Position numbers and translations under genes: made by a program. Positions 49,708 to 58,271 of a DNA stretch of 64,000 nt are shown piece by piece (positions within the stretch are counted from its first letter, which is position 1; each line of letters starts with the position of its first letter). The stretch spans positions 1 through 64,000 of the forward strand of contig NZ_JAGEOJ010000030.1 of NCBI RefSeq assembly GCF_017573505.1. The letters run 5' to 3'. The DNA is from Actinomadura barringtoniae (lineage in GTDB: Bacteria > Actinomycetota > Actinomycetes > Streptosporangiales > Streptosporangiaceae). The notes under the pieces were generated by a model that worked only from the letters and a program-made list of their open reading frames with translations, had not been told where the DNA came from and did not search any database.

Positions 49708-49758
49708 CGAGCGTGTCTCCGCGCGGAGGACAATCGTCCTTGCGCGGAGACACGCTCG
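49708..49758 (+). terminator. Long hairpin ending the leuCD unit
   Basis: A perfect 16-bp stem (CGAGCGTGTCTCCGCG, 49708-49723, with its complement at 49743-49758) contains an inner AGGAC-AATC-GTCCT stem. A T-run (TTTTT, 49773-49777) comes 15 bases later. It is probably the leuCD terminator. Confidence 0.75.
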
Positions 49759-49776
49759 ACTCATTTGGGGGTCTTT

Positions 49777-50010
49777 TTGAGCACGCCGCCCTGGACCGGG
49801 CCCGACTGGGACGATCCGGTGCTGACCGCCCTCGCGGAGCAGCTGCGCGAGGCCCACAAGCTCGTCGCGCCGCTGCCGCAGGCGACCCGCAGGCGCCTCA
49901 TCAGGCATCTGCTGACGATCACCGATCTGGCCAAACGCGACCCCGAACTGGCCGCTCGGCGGCTCGACTCGTTCCTCGCCGATTTCCACGGGAACCGCAA
50001 GGCGTTGTAG
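49777..50010 (+). CDS. Small conserved-looking helical protein upstream of HU
   Basis: The 77-residue protein starts STPPWTGPDWDDPVLTALAE and continues with helices QLREAHKLVAPLPQATRRRL and IRHLLTITDLAKRD. It has no TM segment. GGGGG lies five bases before the TTG at 49777; another TTG at 49765 is in frame. I do not recognise the family, but the sequence reads like a real folded protein. It precedes the HU gene by 158 bases. Confidence 0.6.
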   Translation: MSTPPWTGPDWDDPVLTALAEQLREAHKLVAPLPQATRRRLIRHLLTITDLAKRDPELAARRLDSFLADFHGNRKAL

Positions 50011-50168
50011 CGTGCGCGGTGGCCGGATTCGGTCCGGCGCCTGGCGAGACAGGGGCGATTGCGACAAAAACGTCAGCGACACGGCAACTCTTGCTGTCCA
50101 GTGATTGTGCCGATGCCGAGACTCCCTTAGTTTCGTTCGGGCAAGGGGGGAACAAGAGGAGTACACCC

Positions 50169-50444
50169 ATGAACAAGCGTGAGCTGGTCGACGCCATCTC
50201 CGACCGGCTGGGCAGCAAGAAGGCCGCAGCCGAGGCAGTCGACGCGATCCTGGAGACGATCCAGACCACCGTCGCCAAGGGCGACAAGGTCGCGATCACC
50301 GGGTTCGGTTCGTTCGAGAAGGCCGACAGGCCTGCCCGCACGGCCCGCAACCCGGCAACCGGCAAGACCATCCAGGTCCCCGCGACGTCCGTGCCCAAGT
50401 TCAAGGCGGGCGCCGACTTCAAGAACCTGGTGGCCGGTAAGTAA
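50169..50444 (+). CDS. hup: DNA-binding protein HU, short form
   Basis: The 91-residue histone-like protein begins MNKRELVDAISDRLGSKKAA and has VAITGFGSFEKADRPARTAR and NPATGKTIQVPATSVPKF. R-N-P-x-T-G is the DNA-intercalating arm tip. It lacks the long Lys/Ala-rich tail of the second actinobacterial HU (HupS type), so it is the bacterial-standard form. A strong hairpin terminator lies 16 bases after the stop. It acts as a nucleoid architectural protein and is probably highly expressed. Confidence 0.96.
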   Translation: MNKRELVDAISDRLGSKKAAAEAVDAILETIQTTVAKGDKVAITGFGSFEKADRPARTARNPATGKTIQVPATSVPKFKAGADFKNLVAGK

Positions 50445-50460
50445 CGAGCACGTCCGGGCC

Positions 50461-50500
50461 GGCGCCCGATGCCACGTTCCACAACGTGGCGTCGGGCGCC
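50461..50500 (+). terminator. HU gene terminator
   Basis: An 18-bp stem (GGCGCCCGATGCCACGTT with AACGTGGCGTCGGGCGCC, one T-G pair) and a CCAC loop lie 16 bases after the HU stop. Confidence 0.85.
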
Positions 50501-50564
50501 GTCTCGCGTCTGGGGGCCGTTCGGCGCAGATGGCGCGGACGGCCCTGCGGGCTAGGCTGATCGC

Positions 50565-50810
50565 ATGCAGGGCACCGTGAGCACCTACGACGCCGAGACC
50601 CGCTCGGGCAGCGTGCTGCTGGACGACGGGACCGAGCTCGCCTTCGATTCGGCGGCGTTCGACGCCGGTGGCCTCCGGATGCTGCGCTTCGGCCAGCGCG
50701 TGAACTTGGCCGAGGACGACGGCCGGGTATCGGTGATCACGCTCTCGACGTTCGCGCTGCCGCCCCGCCCGAAGCCGGACGCCGACGCTGAGCCCGACGG
50801 CGACGCCTAG
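50565..50810 (+). CDS. Cold-shock-domain-like small protein
   Basis: The 81-residue protein begins MQGTVSTYDAETRSGSVLLD, continues DGTELAFDSAAF and LRMLRFGQRVNLAEDDGR, and ends in an acidic D/A/E/P tail. The strand order resembles a cold-shock domain, but the aromatic RNA-binding motifs (K-G-F-G-F-I) are not preserved. Its TAG stop shares the CTAG at 50807-50810 with the stop of the converging fbiD gene. Related small proteins sit beside fbiD/cofC in other actinomycetes, as I recall. Confidence 0.7.
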   Translation: MQGTVSTYDAETRSGSVLLDDGTELAFDSAAFDAGGLRMLRFGQRVNLAEDDGRVSVITLSTFALPPRPKPDADAEPDGDA

Positions 50811-51466
50811 GCCGAACGGAACGCGGGCAGCAGAGCCGCCACTTCGGCGGTACGCGGACCGAGGCCCAGGACCATGGCGGCCTTGAGGTCTTCGAGGGTG
50901 TCGACGTCGCGGCGGACGCTGTCGATGTCGTCCAGCAGGAGTTCCCTGGCGCCCTTGGCGCGGTGGGCGATGCGGGACTCGCCGCCGAACGCGGGGGCGA
51001 ACGGGACGCCGGGGCGGGCCGTGTAGAGGGTCGTTCCGATCCCGAGGGCGTCCGGCACGAACGCCTCGGGCGCCGATTCGGCGGCGGCGAGGACGCGGGA
51101 CAGTTCGTCCGGCCGCAGGGCGGGTAGATCCGCGGACATGGCTCCCACAGGGGATCCGGCGGCGGCCCGGCGGGCGCCGTGCACGAGGGCCGGGTTCAGG
51201 CCCGCGTCCGGCTCGTCGGGCACCACCCGGGCGCCGAGTGCGGCAAGATCGGCGGCGGGAACGGGATCGTCGGTGACGACAATCACATCGCGTACGCGGT
51301 CGCAACGCAGCGCGGCGGCCACGGTGTCGGTCGCGACGGCCAGCGCGAGGGCCTGCCGGTGCGGGCCCGCGGCCGTGGACATGCGGGTTTTGGCCCTGGC
51401 GAGCACCTTGACCGGGACGACCAGGGACCACTGGAGATGAGGCACCGCGGCCTCTGCTGTAGACAT
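50807..51466 (-). CDS. cofC: Phosphoenolpyruvate/2-phospholactate guanylyltransferase (F420 biosynthesis)
   Basis: CofC/FbiD activates phosphoenolpyruvate or 2-phospho-L-lactate with GTP in coenzyme F420 synthesis. The 219-residue nucleotidyltransferase has LVVPVKVLARAKTRM (P-V-K-x-L-x-x-A-K-T-R nucleotide loop), VIVVTDDP, VPDEPDAGLNPALVHG, MSADLPAL and ALGIGTTLYTARPG. In actinobacteria the gene is also called fbiD. Other F420 genes are not in the window. Its start lies near the divergent plsC-like gene. Confidence 0.92.
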   Translation of the reverse strand: MSTAEAAVPHLQWSLVVPVKVLARAKTRMSTAAGPHRQALALAVATDTVAAALRCDRVRDVIVVTDDPVPAADLAALGARVVPDEPDAGLNPALVHGARRAAAGSPVGAMSADLPALRPDELSRVLAAAESAPEAFVPDALGIGTTLYTARPGVPFAPAFGGESRIAHRAKGARELLLDDIDSVRRDVDTLEDLKAAMVLGLGPRTAEVAALLPAFRSA

Positions 51467-51548
51467 GGCAACTCGACACTATGCGCACGAAGCCGCGACA
51501 CTTGAGGACACCCCTCGTTCACAGGGGATTGACCTAGGAGGGACGGGC

Positions 51549-52430
51549 ATGAGCCACGAGTATTCGCCGGCCTGGCGGAAGCTCACGATCGCCATCCTGC
51601 GCCCAGTGTTGTACGGGCTGCTGAAGCGGGACTGGCGAGGGCAGAAGAACGTGCCCCGGAAGGGCGGCCTGATCATCGCCGCCAACCACATCTCCGAGGC
51701 CGATCCGCTCGCGCTCGCGCATTTCGTGTACGAGTCCGGCCGCTACCCGGTCTACCTGGCCAAGTCGACACTCTTCGACGTGAAGCTGCTGCGGCCCGTG
51801 CTGCGCGGCACCGGCCAGATCCCGGTCTACCGCGACCGTTCCGACGCCGCGCTCGCCCTCAAGGACGCCGAGCAGGCGCTGGTGGACGGCGAGTGCCTGA
51901 TGTTCTACCCGGAGGGCAGCTGCACCCGCGACCCGGAGCTGTGGCCGATGACCGGCCAGACCGGGGTGGCGCGGATGGCGCTGAAGACCGGGGCCAAGAT
52001 CGTTCCGGTGGCGAACTGGGGCGCCCATGAGCTCCTGCCCTATAAGAAGGGCGACCAGAGCGGTCTGCGGGGCAGCCTGAAGAAGGGCTTCCACCCGTTC
52101 CCGCGCAAGAAGATGCAGGTGATCGCCGGGCCGCCGGTGGACCTGTCCAGGTACGAGGGCAAGCCGCTGACCAAGGACGTGCTGCACGAGGCGACCGAGG
52201 AGATCATGCGCGCGATCGCCGACCTGCTCGGTGAGCTGCGCGGCGAAGAGGCGCCCAAGGAGCTGTACGACCACCACAAGGCTCAGGAGGAGCGGCGCAC
52301 CCTGCTCGCCAAGGAGAAGGCCGAAGCCGCCAAGGCCGAGCACGCCGAGGCGACCGCGGCGGACAAGACCGAGCACGCTGAGAAGACCGAGCACGCTGAG
52401 AACACCGGCGAGAGCGGAGCCGCCTCGTGA
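51549..52430 (+). CDS. 1-acylglycerol-3-phosphate acyltransferase (PlsC-like)
   Basis: The 293-residue acyltransferase has an N-terminal membrane-associating stretch (LTIAILRPVLYGLLKRDWRG), the catalytic NHISEAD (H-x4-D), IPVYRDRSDAALALKDAEQA, the substrate motif FYPEGSCTRDP and VPVANWGAHELLP. It acylates lysophosphatidic acid or a related acceptor. The last 45 residues are a charged K/A/E-H repeat tail (AEHAEATAADKTEHAEKTEH), coded by short direct repeats. AGGAGGG precedes the ATG. Its stop overlaps the gpsA start by four bases, coupling two phospholipid-synthesis steps. Confidence 0.9.
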   Translation: MSHEYSPAWRKLTIAILRPVLYGLLKRDWRGQKNVPRKGGLIIAANHISEADPLALAHFVYESGRYPVYLAKSTLFDVKLLRPVLRGTGQIPVYRDRSDAALALKDAEQALVDGECLMFYPEGSCTRDPELWPMTGQTGVARMALKTGAKIVPVANWGAHELLPYKKGDQSGLRGSLKKGFHPFPRKKMQVIAGPPVDLSRYEGKPLTKDVLHEATEEIMRAIADLLGELRGEEAPKELYDHHKAQEERRTLLAKEKAEAAKAEHAEATAADKTEHAEKTEHAENTGESGAAS

Positions 52431-53437
52431 CTTTCCGTACGGCCGTGATGGGCTCGGGGTCGTTCGGCACCGTGTTCGCCAAGCTGCTGCACGACGCGGG
52501 CGGCGAGGTCACCCTGTGGGGGCGGCGCGCCGAGGTCGTCGAGGCGATCAACACCCGGCACGAGAACCCCGACTACCTGCCCGGGATCGAGCTGCCCGCG
52601 GGTGTGCGGGCCACCCTCGACCCGGCGGAGGCCCTCGCGGGCGCCGACTTCGTCGCGCTCGCGGTGCCCGCGCAGACGCTGCGCGAGAACCTCACCCAGT
52701 GGGTCCCGGCGCTGCCGCCCGAGGCCGTGCTGATCAGCCTGATGAAGGGCGTGGAGCTCGGCACGACCCGGCGGATGTCGGAGGTCATCCGGGAGGTCGC
52801 CGACGTGCCGGAGGAACGGGTCGCTGTCTTCACCGGCCCGAACTTCGCCCGCGAGATGGGCACCGGCCAGCCCTGCGCCTCGGTCGCCGCCTGCGTGGAC
52901 GAGGACGTGGCGCAGCGCCTGCAGGCCGCGTCGATGACGCCGTACTTCCGCGTCTACACCTCGACCGACGTGATCGGCTGCGAGCTGGGCGGCGCGGTCA
53001 AGAACATCGTCGCGCTCTGCGTCGGCGTCGTGGTCGGGCTCGGCTTCGGCGACAGCACCCGCGCGCTGATCATGACCCGCGGGCTGGCGGAGATCTCCCG
53101 GCTCGGCGCCGCGCTCGGCGCCGACGAGCACACCTTCGCCGGGCTCGCCGGGATGGGCGACCTCATCGCCACCTGCAGCTCGCCGCTGTCGCGCAACCGC
53201 ACGTTCGGCGAGAACCTCGGCCGCGGCATGACGCTGGAGCAGGTCATCGCCGCCACCAAGCAGACCGCCGAGGGCGTGAAGTCCTCCGAGCCGGTGCTGG
53301 AGCTGGCCCGCAAGCACAACGTGGAGATGCCGATCACCGAGGCGGTGGTGAACGTGCTCTACCGCGGCATGCCGATCAAGGACGCGGCCATCTCGCTCAT
53401 CTCTCGTTCCCCGAAGCCGGAGCGATACGGCGTGTAG
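52427..53437 (+). CDS. gpsA: NAD(P)H-dependent glycerol-3-phosphate dehydrogenase
   Basis: It reduces dihydroxyacetone phosphate to sn-glycerol-3-phosphate for phospholipids. The 336-residue protein has the nucleotide fold TAVMGSGSFGTVFAKLLHDA, VFTGPNFAREMGTGQPCASV, the catalytic Lys in CELGGAVKNIVALCVG, and GLAGMGDLIATCSSPLSRNR. The GTG at 52427 overlaps the PlsC stop (GTGA). The final codons and stop are the first copy of a 17-bp tandem array that continues for about 170 bases, so the last residues may derive from repeat expansion. Confidence 0.97.
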   Translation: MTFRTAVMGSGSFGTVFAKLLHDAGGEVTLWGRRAEVVEAINTRHENPDYLPGIELPAGVRATLDPAEALAGADFVALAVPAQTLRENLTQWVPALPPEAVLISLMKGVELGTTRRMSEVIREVADVPEERVAVFTGPNFAREMGTGQPCASVAACVDEDVAQRLQAASMTPYFRVYTSTDVIGCELGGAVKNIVALCVGVVVGLGFGDSTRALIMTRGLAEISRLGAALGADEHTFAGLAGMGDLIATCSSPLSRNRTFGENLGRGMTLEQVIAATKQTAEGVKSSEPVLELARKHNVEMPITEAVVNVLYRGMPIKDAAISLISRSPKPERYGV

Positions 53438-53610
53438 ATCGATACGGCGTGTAGATCGATACGGCGTGTAGATCGATACGGCGTGTAGATCGATACGGCG
53501 TGTAGATCGATACGGCGTGTAGATCGATGCCGCGTGTAGATCGATGCCGCGTGCAGAGCGATGCCGCGTGCAGAGCGATACGGCGTGGAGATCGATGCTG
53601 CGTACGGCAT
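53424..53610. repeat. 17-bp tandem array starting in the 3' end of gpsA
   Basis: Eleven consecutive 17-bp units start at 53424. Units 1-6 are identical (GATACGGCGTGTAGATC). Unit 7 has two changes (GATGCCGCGTGTAGATC), units 8-9 read GATGCCGCGTGCAGAGC, unit 10 reads GATACGGCGTGGAGATC, and unit 11 is degenerate. The first unit contains the gpsA stop codon. The array ends 35 bases before the next gene. There are no spacers, so it is not a CRISPR. Confidence 0.95.
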
Positions 53611-53644
53611 GTACGGAGATACGGTGTGTGACATGCTGTGAACG

Positions 53645-54925
53645 ATGCGTAAAGAGACTCGCAGGCAGGGCGAGAACACGCGCGCCGTACATCTGCCACC
53701 ACCTCCCGTACCGCAGCAGACGCCGGTCGGCCTCCCCGTCTGGCGTACCAGCGCGTTCGGCTTCGCCGGCGCCGCCGAGCACTCCGACCTGGTGAGCGAC
53801 CCGTCCCTCGGCTACTGCTACAGCCGGCTGGGCAACCCGACCGCCGACGCGTTCGCCGCCGGTCTCGCCGCGCTGGAGGGAACGGGCCTGCCCGACCCCG
53901 TGGAGGGCCAGGCGTTCGCCTCCGGCATGGCCGCGATCACCGCGGTGTTCCTGGCGTTCGCCCGCGCGGGCGCGCACGTGGTCGCGCCGATCTCCGCGTA
54001 CGGCGGTACGCGCGAGCTGCTCACCGGCCTGATGAACCGCTTCGGCGTCGACACCACGTTCGTCGACACGACCGACCCGCCCGCGGTGCTCGCCGCGCTG
54101 CGGCCGACGACCCGGCTGGTCTGGGCCGAGACGATGAGCGACCCGGGCCTGTCGGTGGCCGAGCTGCCGCTGATCGCCGAGATCGCGCACGAGGGCGGCG
54201 CGCTGCTCGCGGTCGACTCGACGCTCGCCACCCCGGTCGTCTGCCGCCCGCTGGAGCACGGCGCCGACCTGGTGGTCCACTCGGCCACCAAGCACATCGG
54301 CGGGCACGGCGACGCGACCGGCGGCGCCGTGGTGGGCCGCCCCGAGCTGATCGAGGGTGTCCGCCGGGTGCGCGCCGAGACCGGCGCCGCGCTCGCGCCC
54401 GACGAGGCGTTCCTGCTGCGCCGCGGCCTGGAGACGCTGTCGCTGCGGCTGCGCCGCCAGTGCGACACCGCCAACCTGTTCGCCGCGGCGGTCGCCGGGC
54501 ATCCGGGCGTACGCGCGGTCGAGTACCCGGGGCTGCCCGGCCACCCGAGCCACAAGCTGGCGCGCAAGCTGTTCAACGCCGGGCCCGAGGGCACGCGCTT
54601 CGGCGCGGTCGTCACCGTCACCCCGCACGGCGGCCGCGACGCCGGGCTGGCGCTGGTGGACGCGCTGCGCCTCCCGCTGATCGCCACCGGCATCGGCGGT
54701 ACGCGCACGTCCGTGGGCCACGTCGCCTCGACGACCCATCACCGCTTCGACGACGCCGCGCTCTCGCTGGCCGGCGTCGACCCGGCGGCGGTCCGCTTCT
54801 CCATCGGCCTGGAGGACGCCGACGATCTCGTCCGGGACGTCACCGACGCCCTCGACACCATCGTCCGGGTGATCCGGCCCGCCCCGTCCGCCCCCGCCCA
54901 GCCGCTCGTGGCCGATCCCCGCTGA
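53645..54925 (+). CDS. Cys/Met metabolism PLP-dependent enzyme (cystathionine/methionine gamma-lyase-like)
   Basis: The 426-residue fold-type I enzyme has YSRLGNPTADAFAAGLAALE (substrate/PLP loop), ASGMAAITAVFLAF, AVDSTLATPVVCRPLEHGAD, the PLP-lysine in HSATKHIGGHGDATGG, and RFSIGLEDADDLVRDV. It would act on cystathionine, O-acylhomoserine or methionine; motifs do not separate these. The ATG at 53645 precedes a basic, Pro-rich N-terminus of about 28 residues. It follows the 17-bp array and is 21 bases before ddl, so it is probably cotranscribed with ddl. Confidence 0.92.
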   Translation: MRKETRRQGENTRAVHLPPPPVPQQTPVGLPVWRTSAFGFAGAAEHSDLVSDPSLGYCYSRLGNPTADAFAAGLAALEGTGLPDPVEGQAFASGMAAITAVFLAFARAGAHVVAPISAYGGTRELLTGLMNRFGVDTTFVDTTDPPAVLAALRPTTRLVWAETMSDPGLSVAELPLIAEIAHEGGALLAVDSTLATPVVCRPLEHGADLVVHSATKHIGGHGDATGGAVVGRPELIEGVRRVRAETGAALAPDEAFLLRRGLETLSLRLRRQCDTANLFAAAVAGHPGVRAVEYPGLPGHPSHKLARKLFNAGPEGTRFGAVVTVTPHGGRDAGLALVDALRLPLIATGIGGTRTSVGHVASTTHHRFDDAALSLAGVDPAAVRFSIGLEDADDLVRDVTDALDTIVRVIRPAPSAPAQPLVADPR

Positions 54926-54946
54926 TCAACGGTAGGGTCGGACGTC

Positions 54947-56083
54947 ATGTCCGACCACACAGTTAGTTCCGGCGACGCGACCGGCCGCGCTGCGAAGATC
55001 CGCGTGGCCGTGGTGTTCGGCGGGCGCAGCTCCGAGCACAGCATCTCGTGCATCACGGCCGGTGCGGTGATGGCCGCGATGGATCCGGAACGCTACGAGG
55101 TGGTGCCGGTCGGCATCGCCCGGGACGGCCGGTGGGTGCTGGCGCCCGAGGGACAGCGGCTGGCCATCGAGGACGGCCGGCTGCCCGAGGTCGATCCCTC
55201 CGGCTCGGCGCTCGCGCTGCCGTTCGATCCGGAGAGCCGCGGCCTGATGGTGGTCGCGCCCGGTGAGGTGCCCTCGACGCTCGGTGAGGTCGACGTGGTG
55301 CTGCCGCTGCTGCACGGCCCATACGGCGAGGACGGCACCATCCAGGGCATGCTCGACCTGGCGGGCGTCCGCTACGTCGGGGCCGGGGTGCTGGCCAGCG
55401 CGGTCGGCATGGACAAGGGCTTCATGAAGATGGTCTGGGAGGCCCAGGGCCTGCCGATCGGCCGCTATGTGCTGGTCTCCGACCGCGAGTGGCGCCGCGA
55501 GCGCAAGCGGAAGATCGACGAGATCAAGGAGCTCGGCTGGCCGGTGTTCGTGAAGCCCGCCCGCGCGGGTTCGAGCATGGGCATCACCAAGGTCGACTCC
55601 GAGGCCGGCCTGGAGGCCGCCGTCGAGGCCGCCCGCGAGCACGACCCGAAGGTGATCGTCGAGGCCGCCATCGTCGGCCGCGAGATCGAGTGCGGCGTGC
55701 TGCAGGGCCTGAACGACGGGCCGCCCGAGGCGAGCCTGCCCGCCGAGGTCGTGACCGAGGCCGACTTCTACGACTTCGAGGCCAAGTACCTCGACGCCAC
55801 GCTCCGCCTGGACATCCCGCCGGACCTGCCGCAGGCCGCCGTCGAGGAGGTCCGGCGCCTCGCCGCCCAGGCGTTCGACTCGCTGGACTGCGAGGGCCTG
55901 GCCCGCGTCGACTTCTTCTACACCGGCGACGGCCGCTGGATCCTGAACGAGATCAACACCATGCCCGGCTTCACGCCCGCCTCGGCGTTCCCGCAGATGT
56001 GGGCGGCGAGCGGCCTGGACTACCCGGCGCTGGTGGACCGCCTGATCCAGACGGCCCTCACCAAGGCGACCGGACTCAGGTAA
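54947..56083 (+). CDS. ddl: D-alanine--D-alanine ligase
   Basis: This ATP-grasp enzyme makes D-Ala-D-Ala for peptidoglycan. The 378-residue protein starts RVAVVFGGRSSEHSISCITA and has LLHGPYGEDGTIQGML, GVRYVGAGVLASAVGMDKG, VKPARAGSSMGITKV and ILNEINTMPGFTPASAFPQM. The omega-loop sequence after FVKPARAGSS and the YDFEAKYLDA segment (Tyr, not Phe-type D-Ala-D-Lac) fit a D-Ala ligase. The gene order gpsA, PLP enzyme, ddl is close to the conserved actinobacterial gpsA-ddl pair. Confidence 0.96.
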   Translation: MSDHTVSSGDATGRAAKIRVAVVFGGRSSEHSISCITAGAVMAAMDPERYEVVPVGIARDGRWVLAPEGQRLAIEDGRLPEVDPSGSALALPFDPESRGLMVVAPGEVPSTLGEVDVVLPLLHGPYGEDGTIQGMLDLAGVRYVGAGVLASAVGMDKGFMKMVWEAQGLPIGRYVLVSDREWRRERKRKIDEIKELGWPVFVKPARAGSSMGITKVDSEAGLEAAVEAAREHDPKVIVEAAIVGREIECGVLQGLNDGPPEASLPAEVVTEADFYDFEAKYLDATLRLDIPPDLPQAAVEEVRRLAAQAFDSLDCEGLARVDFFYTGDGRWILNEINTMPGFTPASAFPQMWAASGLDYPALVDRLIQTALTKATGLR

Positions 56084-56110
56084 CCGCCCGGCCGACTGTT
56101 CTCCTGCTCA

Positions 56111-56154
56111 AAAAGGGACCGGCCGCAGGATCACTCTGATCCCACGGCCGGTCC
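56111..56154 (-). terminator. Terminator between ddl and the beta-propeller gene
   Basis: GGACCGGCCG (56116-56125) pairs with CGGCCGGTCC (56145-56154) with an inner GGATC/GATCC stem. On the minus strand the stem is followed by CCTTTTT, so it is an intrinsic terminator for the leftward beta-propeller gene. It may also end ddl transcription. Confidence 0.8.
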
Positions 56155-56180
56155 ACGGAGGGCTTGGCTACGGCATCCCC

Positions 56181-58124
56181 TCAGAACCGCAGCCAGCCTT
56201 GGTCGTGAAAACTCGACACGTCGGTGGCCCGGGCGCCTCCGTCCGAGATCGTCCACAGCGTGTTCCCGACGACGAGGGAACGCTGGATGGAGTTCTCATA
56301 GGAGCTCCCGGGGTGGTGCACGGTGCCGGCCTTGTGCAGACCGTTGCCGTCGATCTTGAGTACGAGCGCCTCTCCGGTCCCGGCGCCGGTGTTGCTGATC
56401 CCGTCGCCGCTGACGGGGACCACCGCGAGACCGGACTGCGGCCAGTAGAGGAACGCGTGCGGGTCGAAGTCGGTCGAGGCGCTGGTGCCGGGCAGCCGGT
56501 AGGAGCCGACCTTCTTCGGAGTGCCGCCCGCGACGTCGAACAGCGACACCTGGGTGCCGAGCCGGTGGCCCTGGTCGTCGGCGTCCTGGCCGACGCCGAG
56601 CAGCCGGCCGTCGGCCATCGGGTGCAGGTACGCGGAATAGCCGGTGATCTTGAGCTCGCCGGTGGACCTCGGGTGGGCGGCGTCGGACAGGTCGAGCACG
56701 TACAGCGGGTCGACCTGCCGGAACGTCACCACGTAGCCGGCCGTGCCGATGAAACGGACCGAGTAGATCCGTTCGCCCTTGCCCAGGCCGTCGAGCTTTC
56801 CGACCACACTTAGTTGCGGTCCCCGCTGTCCGAGCACGTAAACCGCGCTTTGGGAGGCAGGACCCCCTCCCGCGGAGGACGAAGGAACGTCACCCTCCGT
56901 CGACATGGGAGTCGTTGTAGTAGCGAGCCGGACGTTCCCGCCGTACTCGGAGATGGAGTACTGGTTGAGCAGCGAGCCGGGCACCGAGCCCGACGCCACA
57001 TAGCGCGGCCGTCCCGTGCCCCTGACGTCGAACTTGTGCACGTCGGTCTTCTGCGGCGTGCCCTTGAGCTCGTTCCCCTTGCCCCACTGGAGGGGCTGCG
57101 GGGGAGTGCCGGTGATGTAGAGGCTCGACCCCGTTCCGTAGACGGTCTCGCCGTCGGCGGCGATGCTGACCGCCTGCGGGTCGCCCAGGTCGTGACTCAG
57201 GTCGAGGGTGAGCACGTTCAGCATGGTGGTGCCGGTGTACGAGGCGGGCCTGCTGACCTGGTCGCACTGCACCGAGTAGGACTTGCCGCCGACCGTGAAC
57301 TTCGGCAGCCACGCGCTGACGGGCGCCTTGCGCACGACCTCCTTGTTGCGGTCGATCGCCGCCTGCTGGCCCTGTGGGCCGGGCTTCACCGGCTGCTGCG
57401 GGAAGTCGATGCGCGGGCGCGTCTTCACCACGACGCGTGCGACCGAGCCGGTCTGCCGCGCGTCCACCAGGTCGCCGTCGGCCTTCATCGTGGAGGTGAC
57501 CTTCGGCGTGCCGGTCAGGTCGACCGTCGTGAGAGTCGTCTGCTGCGTTCTGATGCCCGGGCCGTCGGGGGTGCCCGCGACGTCCGGCATCCGGTACATG
57601 AGCGAGATCGGCTTGGTGAGGACCAGGGCGCGGTCGCCGCTGAGCAGGAGTTGCTGCTGGCCCGTCGCGCCGGGCAGGCGGTCGTCGGAGACCTTCAGCT
57701 TCCCGGTGACCTTGCGGGTCGCGGCGTCGATGACGACGAGCTCTCCCTTGGAGAGGGTGACGATCCGCTTGCCGTCGGTCTTCACCAGGTCGGGCTCGTC
57801 CGCGCCGGCCTCGTGGTTGTTGGTGGTCGAGTGGTCGGCGGGCTTGCCCGCCTGGTCGCCCTCGGTGGCCGGGCCCGGCGCGCGGGCGGCGCCTTCGGGG
57901 AGCCTGCCCTTCATCATGGGCGTGATCGGACCGTCCAGCCCGTACGGCGTCACCTGCTTCTCGGTCGCCGCGCGCAGACCCTTGGCCAGGTCGTCGCAGC
58001 TGTCGTACGCCACCAGGCGCATCGGCGGCGCGTCGACGGCGGCGGGCGTCGAATGGACGCCGGTCGCGGCGCAGCCTGCTGCGAGGAGCATCGTGGCGGC
58101 GGGGGTGTACGCACGGGCTCGCAT
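56181..58124 (-). CDS. Secreted lipoprotein with beta-propeller domain (Beta_propel family)
   Basis: The 647-residue precursor begins MRARAYTPAATMLLAAGCAA, a lipoprotein signal with lipobox LAAGC. The extracellular part matches the C-terminal beta-propeller family of archaeal and actinobacterial surface proteins: SYDSCDDL-like start (YDSCDDLAKGLRAATEKQV), HSTTNNHEAGADEPDLVKTD, GKRIVTLSKGELVVIDAATR, and ASTDFDPHAFLYWPQSGLAV. The N-N-x-E-x-G-x-D-E-P-D-x-V-K-T-D motif is diagnostic. Function is unknown. The ATG at 58124 is set by the signal peptide. Confidence 0.88.
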   Translation of the reverse strand: MRARAYTPAATMLLAAGCAATGVHSTPAAVDAPPMRLVAYDSCDDLAKGLRAATEKQVTPYGLDGPITPMMKGRLPEGAARAPGPATEGDQAGKPADHSTTNNHEAGADEPDLVKTDGKRIVTLSKGELVVIDAATRKVTGKLKVSDDRLPGATGQQQLLLSGDRALVLTKPISLMYRMPDVAGTPDGPGIRTQQTTLTTVDLTGTPKVTSTMKADGDLVDARQTGSVARVVVKTRPRIDFPQQPVKPGPQGQQAAIDRNKEVVRKAPVSAWLPKFTVGGKSYSVQCDQVSRPASYTGTTMLNVLTLDLSHDLGDPQAVSIAADGETVYGTGSSLYITGTPPQPLQWGKGNELKGTPQKTDVHKFDVRGTGRPRYVASGSVPGSLLNQYSISEYGGNVRLATTTTPMSTEGDVPSSSAGGGPASQSAVYVLGQRGPQLSVVGKLDGLGKGERIYSVRFIGTAGYVVTFRQVDPLYVLDLSDAAHPRSTGELKITGYSAYLHPMADGRLLGVGQDADDQGHRLGTQVSLFDVAGGTPKKVGSYRLPGTSASTDFDPHAFLYWPQSGLAVVPVSGDGISNTGAGTGEALVLKIDGNGLHKAGTVHHPGSSYENSIQRSLVVGNTLWTISDGGARATDVSSFHDQGWLRF

Positions 58125-58271
58125 GGCACTTAGACGGAGCCCTGGGTTCCTTGGTTCCCGGCGGATTCCAACTTTTTTCAGACCATTTCCGGACGCCGAG
58201 CCGAACACTGTTAGGGAGCTTGTTACGTTGGTCCTACGGCAGTTCCCGATCGAGCCCTCCGAGGAGGAGCC

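Noticed and set aside
53424..53610. Possible CRISPR array
   Set aside because: The 17-bp units are directly adjacent, with no spacers and no cas genes.
52283..54742. 819-codon minus-strand frame
   Set aside because: It is a shadow of gpsA and the PLP enzyme and reads through the 17-bp array, which has no minus-strand stops in this phase.
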